Source: Catalinimonas alkaloidigena (GTDB taxonomy: Bacteria; Bacteroidota; Bacteroidia; Cytophagales; Cyclobacteriaceae). From it: a stretch of DNA of 64,000 bases. The position numbers and the translations under genes were made by a program. Below, one piece after another: positions 44,451 through 52,427 of the stretch (positions within the stretch are counted from its first letter, which is position 1; each line of letters starts with the position of its first letter). The notes under the pieces were generated by a model. It saw only the letters and a list, made by a program, of their open reading frames with translations. It was not told where the DNA came from and made no database searches. The stretch covers positions 1,493,001 through 1,557,000 of the forward strand of contig NZ_JAQFIL010000001.1 of NCBI RefSeq assembly GCF_029504655.1. The letters are read 5' to 3'.

Positions 44451-44490
44451 AAGCACTTACGAGTTAATTCTTGTAAGTGCTTTTTTTTGT
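44451..44490 (+). terminator. Terminator of tRNA-Thr
   Basis: A perfect 10-bp stem (44451-44460 with 44473-44482) with a 12-nt loop is followed by a T-run. Confidence 0.85.
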
Positions 44491-44705
44491 ACACTCTTTT
44501 TGGTTATTTCTGTTCAAATGCAAAAGTTAAGGGGCAAGGGGTTAGCCATCCATATCTTTTAATGCCAAGCTCAATGCTTTCATGTACAGTTTAGAGGGAA
44601 ACATCATTTTCTTTCTTAAAAGCCTTTCTAGAATGTAAGCTTAGAAATACTACTCCCGGATTTATTGCTTGATTATGGAAGATTAGGCATTACTGATTTC
44701 ATGCA

Positions 44706-44737
44706 TAAAAAAAGACAAGCCCATAAGAGCTTGTCTT
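44706..44737 (-). terminator. Terminator of the tandem tRNA-like genes
   Basis: On the minus strand a perfect 9-bp stem (44712-44720 with 44729-44737) with an 8-nt loop is followed by seven T. It lies just 3' of tRNA-like copy 1. The copy of this hairpin after tRNA-like copy 2 (near 44997-45019) has lost part of the stem and the T-run, so copy 2 transcripts may read through into copy 1. Confidence 0.8.
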
Positions 44738-44747
44738 CTTTATTAGC

Positions 44748-44863
44748 TGTAGGGGGAGGGGGCGAACCTCCACGGAGCGGTTAGTGCTGAAAAGATCAGC
44801 ATTTATACCGTTGTCTCCACCCTCGAGACGGGAGGGCATGTCTGCCAGTTTCATCACCCTACA
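44748..44863 (-). ncRNA. tRNA-like RNA, copy 1 (long variable arm, odd anticodon loop)
   Basis: The 116-nt body folds as a tRNA on the minus strand. Acceptor TGTAGGG pairs with CCCTACA and is followed by G73. The D arm (ATG...CAT, loop AAACTGGCAGA) resembles tRNA-Leu. The anticodon stem is CCCTC/GAGGG with loop CCGTCTC. The variable region is 48 nt, with nested stems GGAG/CTCC, CGGT/ACCG and GCTGA/TCAGC. The T arm is GGAGG-TTCGCCC-CCTCC. The anticodon would be GTC, but position 33 is C instead of U and position 37 is a pyrimidine, which argues against normal decoding. CCA is not encoded. Confidence 0.65.
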
Positions 44864-44870
44864 TTATTAA

Positions 44871-44890
44871 ATTGATAACGTATTATCAAT
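44871..44890. promoter_or_regulatory. 8-bp palindrome in the leader of tRNA-like copy 1
   Basis: ATTGATAA and TTATCAAT flank CGTA. It starts seven bases upstream of the tRNA-like 5' end on the minus strand, downstream of a TACGTTTG box at 44901-44908. It could be a protein-binding site or a leader hairpin. Confidence 0.55.
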
Positions 44891-44900
44891 ACCATTACAC

Positions 44901-44908
44901 CAAACGTA
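44901..44908 (-). promoter_or_regulatory. TACGTTTG -7 box for tRNA-like copy 1
   Basis: On the minus strand TACGTTTG matches TAnnTTTG. It lies about 37 bases before the tRNA-like 5' end, so the precursor would carry a leader of some 30 nt containing the palindrome. No clear TTG sits at the expected spacing. Confidence 0.45.
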
Positions 44909-45029
44909 GCAATTCAGTTCATTTAATGAAAATGTTTTCGCAAATAAGTTGATTTGTTGTAATGACTATCATCCAAATATCCTTCAGGTTGCAATAACAA
45001 GCCCATAAGAGCTTGTCTTCTTTATTAGC

Positions 45030-45145
45030 TGTAGGGGGAGGGGTCGAACCTCCACGGAGCGGTTAGTGCTGAAAAGATCAGCGTTTATACCGTTGTCTCC
45101 ACCCTCGAGACGGGAGGGCATGTCTGCCAGTTTCATCACCCTACA
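45030..45145 (-). ncRNA. tRNA-like RNA, copy 2
   Basis: This is almost identical to copy 1, 282 bases away. Acceptor, D arm, anticodon loop CCGTCTC and the nested 48-nt variable region are the same. The T loop is TTCGACC, a perfect match to the tRNA consensus TTCRANNC, and one base differs in the variable arm. Conservation of every stem in both copies while the flanks drift suggests a functional RNA rather than a decaying tRNA. Confidence 0.65.
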
Positions 45146-45152
45146 TTATTAA

Positions 45153-45172
45153 ATTGATAACGTATTATCAAT
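45153..45172. promoter_or_regulatory. 8-bp palindrome in the leader of tRNA-like copy 2
   Basis: This has the same sequence and position as in copy 1 (ATTGATAA-CGTA-TTATCAAT). Confidence 0.55.
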
Positions 45173-45182
45173 ACCATTACGC

Positions 45183-45190
45183 CAAACGTA
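45183..45190 (-). promoter_or_regulatory. TACGTTTG -7 box for tRNA-like copy 2
   Basis: This box is conserved at the same distance as in copy 1, although the surrounding sequence has diverged. Confidence 0.45.
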
Positions 45191-45429
45191 GTGATTTAGT
45201 TCATTTAATAAAAATATTTTCGTAAAAAAGTTAATTTATTGAAATGATCATGATTAAAAGCCCCTTTAAATTGCAATAAAGGCTATGAGGAGCTTTTTTA
45301 TTCCTAAAAAAAATGTCTTGATATCTAACCCAGTGTGAAAATCAAAATTTGAGTTTGGCGCCCTGAAGTTTTGAGATCTGACAAGGATTAGCTAATTAAG
45401 GTTAGTGTACCGGAGGAATAAAAATAATT

Positions 45430-45951
45430 ATGCAATTAGAATCTGATAGGCTTTTATTTAAGAAAATTACACATTCAGAATTTTCAGCCTATGCGCGCTG
45501 GTATATGAATGATGAGGTGATGAAATATATTACTGGTAGGGCACTGACCCTGGAAGAAACCAAACTGAGGTTTGCTAAAGCCATGGAAACAAATGAGAAG
45601 TATCCTGAATTAGGCTTGTTTTCTGTGAAAAGTAAGCAGCATCAGCGCTTTATTGGAATAGCTAAGTTAGTTTACCTAAATGAGTATCAGGCAGAGGTAG
45701 GTTACGGCATGATGCCTGAATACTGGGGAAAAGGATATGCTTCCGAGATATTGAAGACCATTATAAATTATGCTGAGAGTGCATTACATGTTAGTGAGCT
45801 GGTAGCCATTGTTGATCCTCAGAACCAAGCCTCTAAAAAAGTACTAGCCAAACAACATTTTCATTTCCTAAGCAAGGGTAGCGAAAACACTAAACCTACA
45901 GAGCATTTCCGCCTGTTGTTGCCAGTAAAAAGTCATTCAAACAATGTATGA
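45430..45951 (+). CDS. GNAT-family N-acetyltransferase (RimJ/RimL-like)
   Basis: This 173-residue acetyl-CoA-dependent transferase has the RimJ/RimL-type layout: LESDRLLFKKIT at the start, FIGIAKLVYL (beta-4), EVGYGMMPEYWGKGYASEILKTII (acetyl-CoA-binding loop) and VDPQNQASKKVLAKQHF near the end. The substrate may be a protein N-terminus, an aminoacyl group or a small molecule. A purine-rich GGAGG lies before the ATG. It is divergent from the tandem tRNA-like genes, with some 150 bp between. Confidence 0.85.
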   Translation: MQLESDRLLFKKITHSEFSAYARWYMNDEVMKYITGRALTLEETKLRFAKAMETNEKYPELGLFSVKSKQHQRFIGIAKLVYLNEYQAEVGYGMMPEYWGKGYASEILKTIINYAESALHVSELVAIVDPQNQASKKVLAKQHFHFLSKGSENTKPTEHFRLLLPVKSHSNNV

Positions 45952-46056
45952 TAATACAGGGTTCTACTTTTGTGTCAACCTTACTTCGTTAGTCCAGTAA
46001 GCCACACACTCATGCTCAGTATCTAACTTGTCCAACCCGCTTACTTCATCTGGTTT

Positions 46057-47169
46057 ATGAACTATCAGGAGGTAGAAACAATAGCTGCTTTCAAAAAATT
46101 ACTTCGCAGAACTTCCGTCTTAAAGCAATTTGCTTTTCAGAGTCTTGACTTTAGCAAAGTGCAGGACTTACTGCATCACGTTAATTTTGTTAACTGTATT
46201 TTTTTAGGCTGCCACATACCTGAAAGCGTACTGAAATACCTTCCTGAGAGTAACCTCATCTTTCCTCAACTGAATTTGCCTTACAATTCTTATATCAACA
46301 AACTGTATAATCGGGAAATATTGTACGAGGGCTATGAACTGGGCATTCCTGATTCATATGAAGAAACTTTTGATCACAGAGTATACACGCACTATTTGTC
46401 CAGAGGCAAAGAAGCGCATGATATAGGTGAAACGCTGGCGCGCAGACTACATGATCATTCGGTCACAGATGCATTAAATGATTTTCTGAAAACTGTTGAG
46501 GAGAAAAAAGTAATTGCGATCATGGGAGGGCACAGCTTGAGTAGAACAAGTGAAGATTATCATATCGTCACCCGGCTCAGCAAACAACTTACGGAAATGG
46601 GATATCTGATGGTTTCAGGAGGTGGACCAGGTGCCATGGAAGCTACCCATCTGGGGGCCTGGTTGGCAGGACGTTCACTAGGAACAATAGATGCAGCAAT
46701 TAAACTCATGTCAAAAGCTCCATGTTATGAGGATAAACTCTGGCTGGATTCTGCTTTTGAAGTGCTGCATACCTATCCAAATTCCCTTTATGAGAGCATT
46801 GGTATTCCTACCTGGCATTACGGTCATGAGCCGGCTACCCCTTTTGCCTCCCGTATTGCGAAGTATTTTGCAAATAGTGTGAGAGAAGAAGGGCTGTTAA
46901 CCATTGCCAAGGGAGGCGTGATTTTCTCGCCCGGAAGTGCAGGTACCGTGCAGGAGATTTTTCAGGATGCGGCGCAAAACCACTATTTAAGTTTTGGCTA
47001 CGCTAGCCCCATGATTTTTCTGAACCAAAAGTACTGGGTTGAGGAACTTCCAATATACCCTTTGCTTAAAAAGTTGGCAGAAGATGAAAAATATCAAAAT
47101 ATGCTGCTTTCTTCATGTTCTGATCAGAATGAAGTCATCAAAGTGCTGAAAAATTTTCACCCCGGTTAA
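46057..47169 (+). CDS. LOG-like Rossmann-fold protein
   Basis: This 370-residue protein has a LOG/lysine-decarboxylase-like domain in residues about 140-365: IMGGHSLSRTSEDY, then VSGGGPGAMEATHLGAW and FSPGSAGTVQEIFQDAAQN (the PGGxGTxxE motif, with Ser for the second Gly). LOG enzymes release cytokinin-type bases from nucleotides. Distant relatives are nucleotide-binding or nucleotide-hydrolysing proteins of unknown role. The N-terminal 130 residues are an extra domain that I do not recognise. The start follows a poorly conserved leader. Confidence 0.75.
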   Translation: MNYQEVETIAAFKKLLRRTSVLKQFAFQSLDFSKVQDLLHHVNFVNCIFLGCHIPESVLKYLPESNLIFPQLNLPYNSYINKLYNREILYEGYELGIPDSYEETFDHRVYTHYLSRGKEAHDIGETLARRLHDHSVTDALNDFLKTVEEKKVIAIMGGHSLSRTSEDYHIVTRLSKQLTEMGYLMVSGGGPGAMEATHLGAWLAGRSLGTIDAAIKLMSKAPCYEDKLWLDSAFEVLHTYPNSLYESIGIPTWHYGHEPATPFASRIAKYFANSVREEGLLTIAKGGVIFSPGSAGTVQEIFQDAAQNHYLSFGYASPMIFLNQKYWVEELPIYPLLKKLAEDEKYQNMLLSSCSDQNEVIKVLKNFHPG

Positions 47170-47402
47170 TAACAAAATACCGTCCTATACCTTTTCATTT
47201 TGTAAATGGCGTGAGATGCGGCAAACAGAATAATTTTATTCGCCGATTATTTGAACCAGTGAATTTCAGACAAACAAGCATTAAAATGATCTGAGATGAT
47301 CAATGACGTTCATTTTGTCATAATTATCATAAAGCTTTATCTTCATCTCAAATTATTTTTTAACAAGAGATATTTTTTCACTAACCCGTTTCGCTCATCC
47401 GC

Positions 47403-48326
47403 ATGAAAATTCCCAAGCAACTTCAAAGAGAAGGAGAGCAATTATCATCACTTAAGGTGTTAGAAGAAGAGTTGACAGGCTCTGAACTTAACTCTTATCT
47501 GCTGCATCTTTTTCAGCGAAGAGCTAATCAGTTGCGTCCGGCAGATCTGTTCCGACAATTTGAAGAAAATCGTTTCGTAAAGGTTTCAGAAGTTAATCCA
47601 CTTTCATATAAAACGCTGGAACTGGAATGGCTGGGTAATGCTGAAAAAGAGGGCTTCACACTGTTGATGCTGTCTCCACTTGCTCCTTTAGGTACTTGTT
47701 CTGTAGTGGCAGAGGTAAATCAAAATAATGTAGTAAGCGCTACACGGGGTACGGAAGTCGTTTCAGATGCTACCAACATGCTGGCATTGCAGGTTGCCAA
47801 AGAACAAAAAAATGTTAACGATAAAAGTAAATTGTACAGGTACGCTAGTACACACCAGCATGTGAGAGGGCAGTCATTCAGTAATCCTGCCTTTAGTGCG
47901 CACTTTGGCGTTTATTGTATGGTGACCGGAGGCTTTGATACAGGTAGTTTCTCTTTTGAGCTTGCACGGCTTTTTGAACACCTGAATTTCCATTACAAAC
48001 TGTTATCTCAAAAATTTGGAGCAGAAGCTCTGTTAGTCAAATTTTTCCTGAAAAATAAAGCGCACCCTTTTCATGCTTTTCTGGAAGATCAGCTTCACAA
48101 ATTAACTTTTAGTCCGGAACTGATCCATCAGGATGACTGTGGAGACTACTACCAACTGATACAATTCAAAATTTACCTAAAAAGGCAAAAGATGGAAGTT
48201 GACCTGGCTGATGGCGGCCTGGTTGACTGGACGCAAAAGTTGCTTTCTAACAAAAAACATCGTCTTTTTATCAGTGGTTGTGGACTTGAACTGGTACATA
48301 AATTTCTGAATAATGGCATCTATTAA
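47403..48326 (+). CDS. Class II aminoacyl-tRNA-synthetase-core-like protein
   Basis: This 307-residue soluble protein is not a standard synthetase, but its order of motifs resembles the HisRS/HisZ type core. There is a TRGTEVVSDATNMLAL strand-helix region and a motif-2-like RYASTHQHVRGQSFSNPAF followed by HFGVYCMVTGGFD. It ends with a motif-3-like DLADGGLVDWTQKLL and FISGCGLELVHKF (compare GGRYDGL and GxGxER). No anticodon-binding domain is present. Family members without one act in other ligations or as regulatory subunits. It overlaps the next gene by 14 bp. The assignment rests on pattern only. Confidence 0.45.
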   Translation: MKIPKQLQREGEQLSSLKVLEEELTGSELNSYLLHLFQRRANQLRPADLFRQFEENRFVKVSEVNPLSYKTLELEWLGNAEKEGFTLLMLSPLAPLGTCSVVAEVNQNNVVSATRGTEVVSDATNMLALQVAKEQKNVNDKSKLYRYASTHQHVRGQSFSNPAFSAHFGVYCMVTGGFDTGSFSFELARLFEHLNFHYKLLSQKFGAEALLVKFFLKNKAHPFHAFLEDQLHKLTFSPELIHQDDCGDYYQLIQFKIYLKRQKMEVDLADGGLVDWTQKLLSNKKHRLFISGCGLELVHKFLNNGIY

Positions 48327-48774
48327 AAGAGTGTTTCAACTTGAGCTTTCTCCTGATGAGGTTTTTCATAAATTTATAAATGAGCTGGGTATATGGTGGC
48401 CCCGGGAGTATAGCTGGTCACAGGAAAAACTGCAAAATATAAATATTGAAGCTCGTAAAAACGGCCTTTGTACTGAAACAGGACCTCATGGTTTTCGTTC
48501 GGACTGGGGCAGGGTGACAGAAATAGACATTCCTCACAGTATCGTTTTCAAATGGCAGATCAGCCCTCAACGAGTGCCCGAACCAGACCCATCCAAAGCC
48601 AGTACAGTAAGCATTCAAATTGAAGAAGGGAAGTCCGGTAGTACAAACCTTTTTTTTGAACATCGTGACTTTGAGAATCACGGTGAAGGCGCTGAGGAAT
48701 ATATGCAAGCCATGGACTCTGAAATGGGTTGGGATTATATTCTTGCTTTATTTTTGAAATATGCCACAAAATGA
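48313..48774 (+). CDS. SRPBCC / AHSA1-domain protein
   Basis: This 153-residue protein has the START-like helix-grip fold of the AHSA1 type: IKRVFQLELSPDEVFHKFINELGIWWP at the start, WGRVTEIDIPHSIVFKWQISP in the middle and GWDYILALFLKYAT at the end. Such proteins bind hydrophobic ligands or act in stress responses. It overlaps the aaRS-like gene upstream by 14 bp, so both are translated from one message. Confidence 0.8.
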   Translation: MASIKRVFQLELSPDEVFHKFINELGIWWPREYSWSQEKLQNINIEARKNGLCTETGPHGFRSDWGRVTEIDIPHSIVFKWQISPQRVPEPDPSKASTVSIQIEEGKSGSTNLFFEHRDFENHGEGAEEYMQAMDSEMGWDYILALFLKYATK

Positions 48775-48941
48775 TGAGCGTCATTTATAGCTCAGTAACT
48801 ATCTTTCGCTTACTATCTTGAAGTGCACTAAAATTAGTCTGACCATTTAAGCTAATTGGGCATAATTTTCATATATTATCACGCTGAGGCCTGACTAATA
48901 CTGATGAGTAGATAAGCCTTTATTAACGAGAAACTAATACA

Positions 48942-50054
48942 ATGCAATCATTACGGAATTACTTTTTTCTTTCTTTCCTGTTTCTGGGAGGGGGAGCCAT
49001 ACTTTCTTCTTTCTTTCTACAGCAAGCGCCTGAACAGGCAAAGCGTGAAATCATCATCAAAGCGATTTCTGGCTTACAGTACGATACGGTACGTTTCAAA
49101 ATGTCTCCCGGCGAAACCATCAAAATAACACTCATCAATACCGATGAGATGGCACACAATATGGTCATTACTAAGCCCGGGAAGAGGGAAGAAATTGTAG
49201 ACATGGCCCTCAAAATGGGAAGTGAAGCTGAAGCTAAAAACTTCATACCTGATGCTGAATGGATACTGGCTTCTGCCCCTGTCCTTAAGCCGGAGGAAAA
49301 ATTCAGCTTCACGTTTACAGCGCCTGATAGTGAAGGTGTCTATCCCTATGTGTGTACTTATCCCGGTCACGGAGCCATAATGTATGGAGCGATCTATGTC
49401 ACCAGCAACATGATGCCTCCTCTGGCCAATGATGAAAACATCCCTCCCCAGCGAAGAGGTAATACTGATGATAATCAAGCTAACAAAGCTGTACATCCTT
49501 ATCCCAATACCTTTCCAAGGATGTACCGTGCATTTCTGCCGGATACCGGTCCTGCGAGCATAGCCGTGGGCATGACCAATAAGCTAAGCTACTGCTGGGA
49601 TGCCGGGACCTGCCGTTTTCGTTACCTCTGGAAAGGGGGCTTTGTCGATATGACTAGAGCATGGAGCGGCAAAGGAAAAGAAAGGGCAGATATTGTAGGT
49701 ACAGTCTTTTATCGTGAAGAGAATGAGGCTCCCTTCAGATTGGGGAGTAAAGACAATATACCTGCTCCTGAATTTCTGGGGTACCGCATGGAGAATAAGT
49801 ATCCTACCTTTAGCTATAGGCTGGATGGAGTGGAAGTAAGTGAAAGAATTACCCCTACTTTAGAAAAACCCGGTATGAAGCGTGTGATGCAGTTCAAAAA
49901 TTTGAAAGCACCTATCTGGTTTGTCAGGCCTAAGCAGCAGGGGGTTGATATTTATGTAAACAAAGGAAAATGGGAAGGTGATTATCTGAAGCTGAGTCCT
50001 GAAGAAGCAAAAGAATTTACGATTATTGTCACCGAAAAGAAACCTGAGATCTGA
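48942..50054 (+). CDS. Exported cupredoxin with C-terminal unknown domain
   Basis: This encodes 370 residues. A signal or anchor helix (residues 7-26) is followed by an azurin/plastocyanin-like domain (about 36-155) with all type-1 copper ligands: His72 (AHNMV), Cys138, His143 and Met147 (in VCTYPGHGAIM). It probably moves electrons in the periplasm. Residues about 165-370 form a separate beta-rich domain with two cysteines in SYCWDAGTCRFRYLW. Its function is not known to me. The gene is 3 bp from the propeller gene. Confidence 0.85.
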   Translation: MQSLRNYFFLSFLFLGGGAILSSFFLQQAPEQAKREIIIKAISGLQYDTVRFKMSPGETIKITLINTDEMAHNMVITKPGKREEIVDMALKMGSEAEAKNFIPDAEWILASAPVLKPEEKFSFTFTAPDSEGVYPYVCTYPGHGAIMYGAIYVTSNMMPPLANDENIPPQRRGNTDDNQANKAVHPYPNTFPRMYRAFLPDTGPASIAVGMTNKLSYCWDAGTCRFRYLWKGGFVDMTRAWSGKGKERADIVGTVFYREENEAPFRLGSKDNIPAPEFLGYRMENKYPTFSYRLDGVEVSERITPTLEKPGMKRVMQFKNLKAPIWFVRPKQQGVDIYVNKGKWEGDYLKLSPEEAKEFTIIVTEKKPEI

Positions 50055-50057
50055 CAT

Positions 50058-51536
50058 ATGAACGCAAAATTTTTTTTATTGATATTAGTATGTAGCTTCC
50101 TGTCTTTCGCTTGTGAGAAGGAGGATGAGGAGCACCTGGGTGATTTTTATACGATTGAAGATATTCCCCTCCCTGAAGGATTGATGCCCGAAGTAGGTGG
50201 AATGGATTTCCTGCCTGACGGGCGCTTGGCAGTGGCTTTCCATAGGGGAGAAGTGATGCTTTATAATCCGGATTCAGCGAGTTGGAAGCTTTTCGCCTAT
50301 GGCTTACATGATCCACTAGGCATACATGCATTAAACAATCATGAAATGCTGGTGATGCAGCGCCCTGAACTGACCCGTCTCAAAGATACCAATGGTGATG
50401 ATGAAGCAGACGAATACCTTACTGAAACAGATGACTTTGGTATCTCTGGCAACTACCATGAATTTGCTTATGGTCCTATTCCCGACGGAGAAGGAAACTA
50501 CATCATTGGTTTGAATGCTGCTTCCAACAATGCAGGAGTCTGGGATGAGACCAGGGGCGTTTACAACCCTTTAGGACATACCGAAAACGGGATGTTTTCA
50601 CCGGTACCTTATCGTGGCTGGTTGATGAAGCTCAGCCAGGCAGGGAAGCTGGAACCCTTTGCCTCCGGCTTTCGCTCACCTGATGGTATTGGCTTTGACC
50701 AGCAGGGCAACCTCTTTGTCACTGATAATCAGGGCGACTGGCTGGGTACCAGCAAACTGTATCATGTAGAACCTGAAAAGTATTATGGCCATATAGCCAG
50801 TCTGGTATGGAAAGAAGGGTGGGAAAAAGATTTGAGCACTATTGCCGTCAGTACATTTGATAGCATGCGTACCAAAGCCGCGGTACTTTTCCCTCACAAT
50901 ATCATGGCAGATTCACCCACCCAGCCATTGGTGATTCCTGATAGTATAGACTTTGGCCCATTTGGTGGGCAGCTACTGGTAAGTGAAATGGATTATCCCC
51001 GTATCATGCGGGTGATGCTAGAAGAAGTACAGGGTGAGTTTCAGGGTGCCTGCATCAGCTTTATGGATTCCAGCGGGCTCACATTGGGTAACCATCGCAT
51101 GGAGTTTGGACCGGATGGAAGCTTATGGGTCGGGAAGACCGCTTATGCCTGGGTAGGGGATAAAGGCATACAACGTATCCGTTACAACGGAGGCACCCCC
51201 ATGGATGTGCTACGGATGCATGTGACGCCTGATGGTTTTGACCTTATCTTTACCAGGCCGGTCAATCTGGAAAGGGCCTCTGACCCGGATAATTATCACT
51301 TTAGTCGTTATTACTATCAATACCATGCTGAATATGGCTCTCCCCGTACTGATGAGCAGGCCGTAAAGGTAGAAAGTGTGATAATTTCAGATGATAGAAA
51401 GAAGGTGTCACTGAAACTGGAAGAAATGGTGCCTGGCTATGTGTATGATCTTGAGATAGACAGCCTGGCGTGTGATCAAGGAGTACGGTTAATCAACAAT
51501 CGCATGTTCTATACGCTGAATAACCTGCCTGATTGA
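50058..51536 (+). CDS. Lipoprotein beta-propeller, sorbosone-dehydrogenase/PQQ-like
   Basis: This 492-residue lipoprotein has a signal ending in Cys19 (LSFAC). It is then a six-bladed beta-propeller of the glucose/sorbosone-dehydrogenase type (GGMDFLPDGRLAVAFHRGEV, FRSPDGIGFDQQGNLFVTDNQGDW, GQLLVSEMDYPRIMRV), ending with a beta-domain after residue 390. Cofactor residues for PQQ cannot be judged by eye. It follows the cupredoxin gene by 3 bp. The pair looks like an electron-accepting copper protein with a quinoprotein-like dehydrogenase partner. Confidence 0.75.
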   Translation: MNAKFFLLILVCSFLSFACEKEDEEHLGDFYTIEDIPLPEGLMPEVGGMDFLPDGRLAVAFHRGEVMLYNPDSASWKLFAYGLHDPLGIHALNNHEMLVMQRPELTRLKDTNGDDEADEYLTETDDFGISGNYHEFAYGPIPDGEGNYIIGLNAASNNAGVWDETRGVYNPLGHTENGMFSPVPYRGWLMKLSQAGKLEPFASGFRSPDGIGFDQQGNLFVTDNQGDWLGTSKLYHVEPEKYYGHIASLVWKEGWEKDLSTIAVSTFDSMRTKAAVLFPHNIMADSPTQPLVIPDSIDFGPFGGQLLVSEMDYPRIMRVMLEEVQGEFQGACISFMDSSGLTLGNHRMEFGPDGSLWVGKTAYAWVGDKGIQRIRYNGGTPMDVLRMHVTPDGFDLIFTRPVNLERASDPDNYHFSRYYYQYHAEYGSPRTDEQAVKVESVIISDDRKKVSLKLEEMVPGYVYDLEIDSLACDQGVRLINNRMFYTLNNLPD

Positions 51537-51575
51537 TTAGATAAGATAAGAAGTCGCAGGGCAGTTTTCGAAGGG

Positions 51576-52253
51576 TTAACTCCTGGTCAGGCTCACGATA
51601 TCTCGCACTTCCAATATGTGTTTTTCGTAGCCTTTCTGTGCAGTATGAATCATAGCCTGACCTAATTCCCTGAGTGAGCAAATATATTTGGGAGCAATTT
51701 TTCTGAGGACAGGAATGAGCCAACTGACGTATTTATAATACTTGATATTTTTCATGCCACTGGTCGGCTCCAGAAAGCCGGGACGAAAATTATAGACTGC
51801 CTTGAAAGGCAGTTCCATCAGGTCATTTTCTGTCTTGCCTTTTACTCTTGCCCACATAATCTTTCCCTGTTCAGTACTATCGGTCCCTGCTCCTGAAATG
51901 TAGCAGAACGTCATCTCATCGTTATATCTGGAGAGCACCTTAGCAGTGTTCATCGTCAGTTCGTAAGTAAGGTGATAATATTCTGCTTCTTTCTTACCCA
52001 CCGAAGATACGCCCAGGCAAAAAAAGCAGGCATGGTAGCCGCTCAATTGGTCTTCAATGGGTGAAAGGTCAAAAAAGTCTTTGTGAATAATCTCTTTGAG
52101 TTTAGGGTGCCTTACTCCACAGCTTCTTCTGTTGACGACCAGTATTTCTTGTACATCTTCATGCTGTAAACATTCTATGAGCACGCCTTCACCCACCATG
52201 CCGGTGACGCCGGTAATGATGACTTTGAGGTTCTTTTGAAAAGGGTGATCCAT
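51576..52253 (-). CDS. NAD(P)-binding epimerase/atypical SDR
   Basis: This 225-residue Rossmann protein has VIITGVTGMVGEGVL at residues 11-25 (GxxGxxG), then VVNRRSCG, the CYISGAGTDSTEQGKIMWARVKGKTENDL segment typical of atypical SDRs, and FRPGFLEPT. The usual Tyr-x-x-x-Lys is not obvious: the second-Lys pattern WARVKGKTE takes its place, as in the NmrA/HTATIP2-like group. Its substrate is unknown. It converges with the propeller gene. Confidence 0.8.
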   Translation of the reverse strand: MDHPFQKNLKVIITGVTGMVGEGVLIECLQHEDVQEILVVNRRSCGVRHPKLKEIIHKDFFDLSPIEDQLSGYHACFFCLGVSSVGKKEAEYYHLTYELTMNTAKVLSRYNDEMTFCYISGAGTDSTEQGKIMWARVKGKTENDLMELPFKAVYNFRPGFLEPTSGMKNIKYYKYVSWLIPVLRKIAPKYICSLRELGQAMIHTAQKGYEKHILEVRDIVSLTRS

Positions 52254-52277
52254 AAAGGGGGTAGTAGGTAAGAAAGC

Positions 52278-52427
52278 TTATGCGTGTTTCCTTTTACCTA
52301 AGATACGTTTTTTTTGCTTAAGAATTTTTTTCAGCCTTCTCTTCTTAAGCTTGTCACTGATTACGATAATGAGGATGATCATGAAAAAAAATAACCATCC
52401 TATGATTATAATATTGGAGAGATTCAT
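52278..52427 (-). CDS. 49-residue single-pass membrane peptide with basic tail
   Basis: The minus-strand frame from ATG at 52427 reads MNLSNIIIIGWLFFFMIILI, then IVISDKLKKRRLKKILKQKKRI and a short basic end. It is one transmembrane helix followed by a strongly basic cytoplasmic tail. It lies just upstream of the epimerase gene with the same orientation (gap 24 bp) and may be cotranscribed. The design (hydrophobic helix plus Lys/Arg) suggests a small membrane regulator or a type I toxin-like peptide. Length makes it tentative. Confidence 0.5.
   Translation of the reverse strand: MNLSNIIIIGWLFFFMIILIIVISDKLKKRRLKKILKQKKRILGKRKHA

Larger units (their letters stand above)
44715..45278. repeat. 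Exact tandem duplication of a 282-bp unit carrying a tRNA-like gene
   Basis: Units 44715-44996 and 44997-45278 are head to tail. All landmarks (hairpin, tRNA-like body, palindrome, TACGTTTG box and the TTGCAATA end) are offset by exactly 282 bases. The tRNA-like part is nearly unchanged. The promoter-distal end of the unit has diverged more, so selection seems to act on the RNA. Confidence 0.9.

Noticed and set aside
44748..44863. Reading the tRNA-like RNA as selC, tmRNA or a normal class II tRNA
   Set aside because: The acceptor is 7 bp rather than 8, no UCA anticodon or tag frame is present, and the loop lacks U33. Ser and Leu tRNAs do not have a 48-nt variable region.
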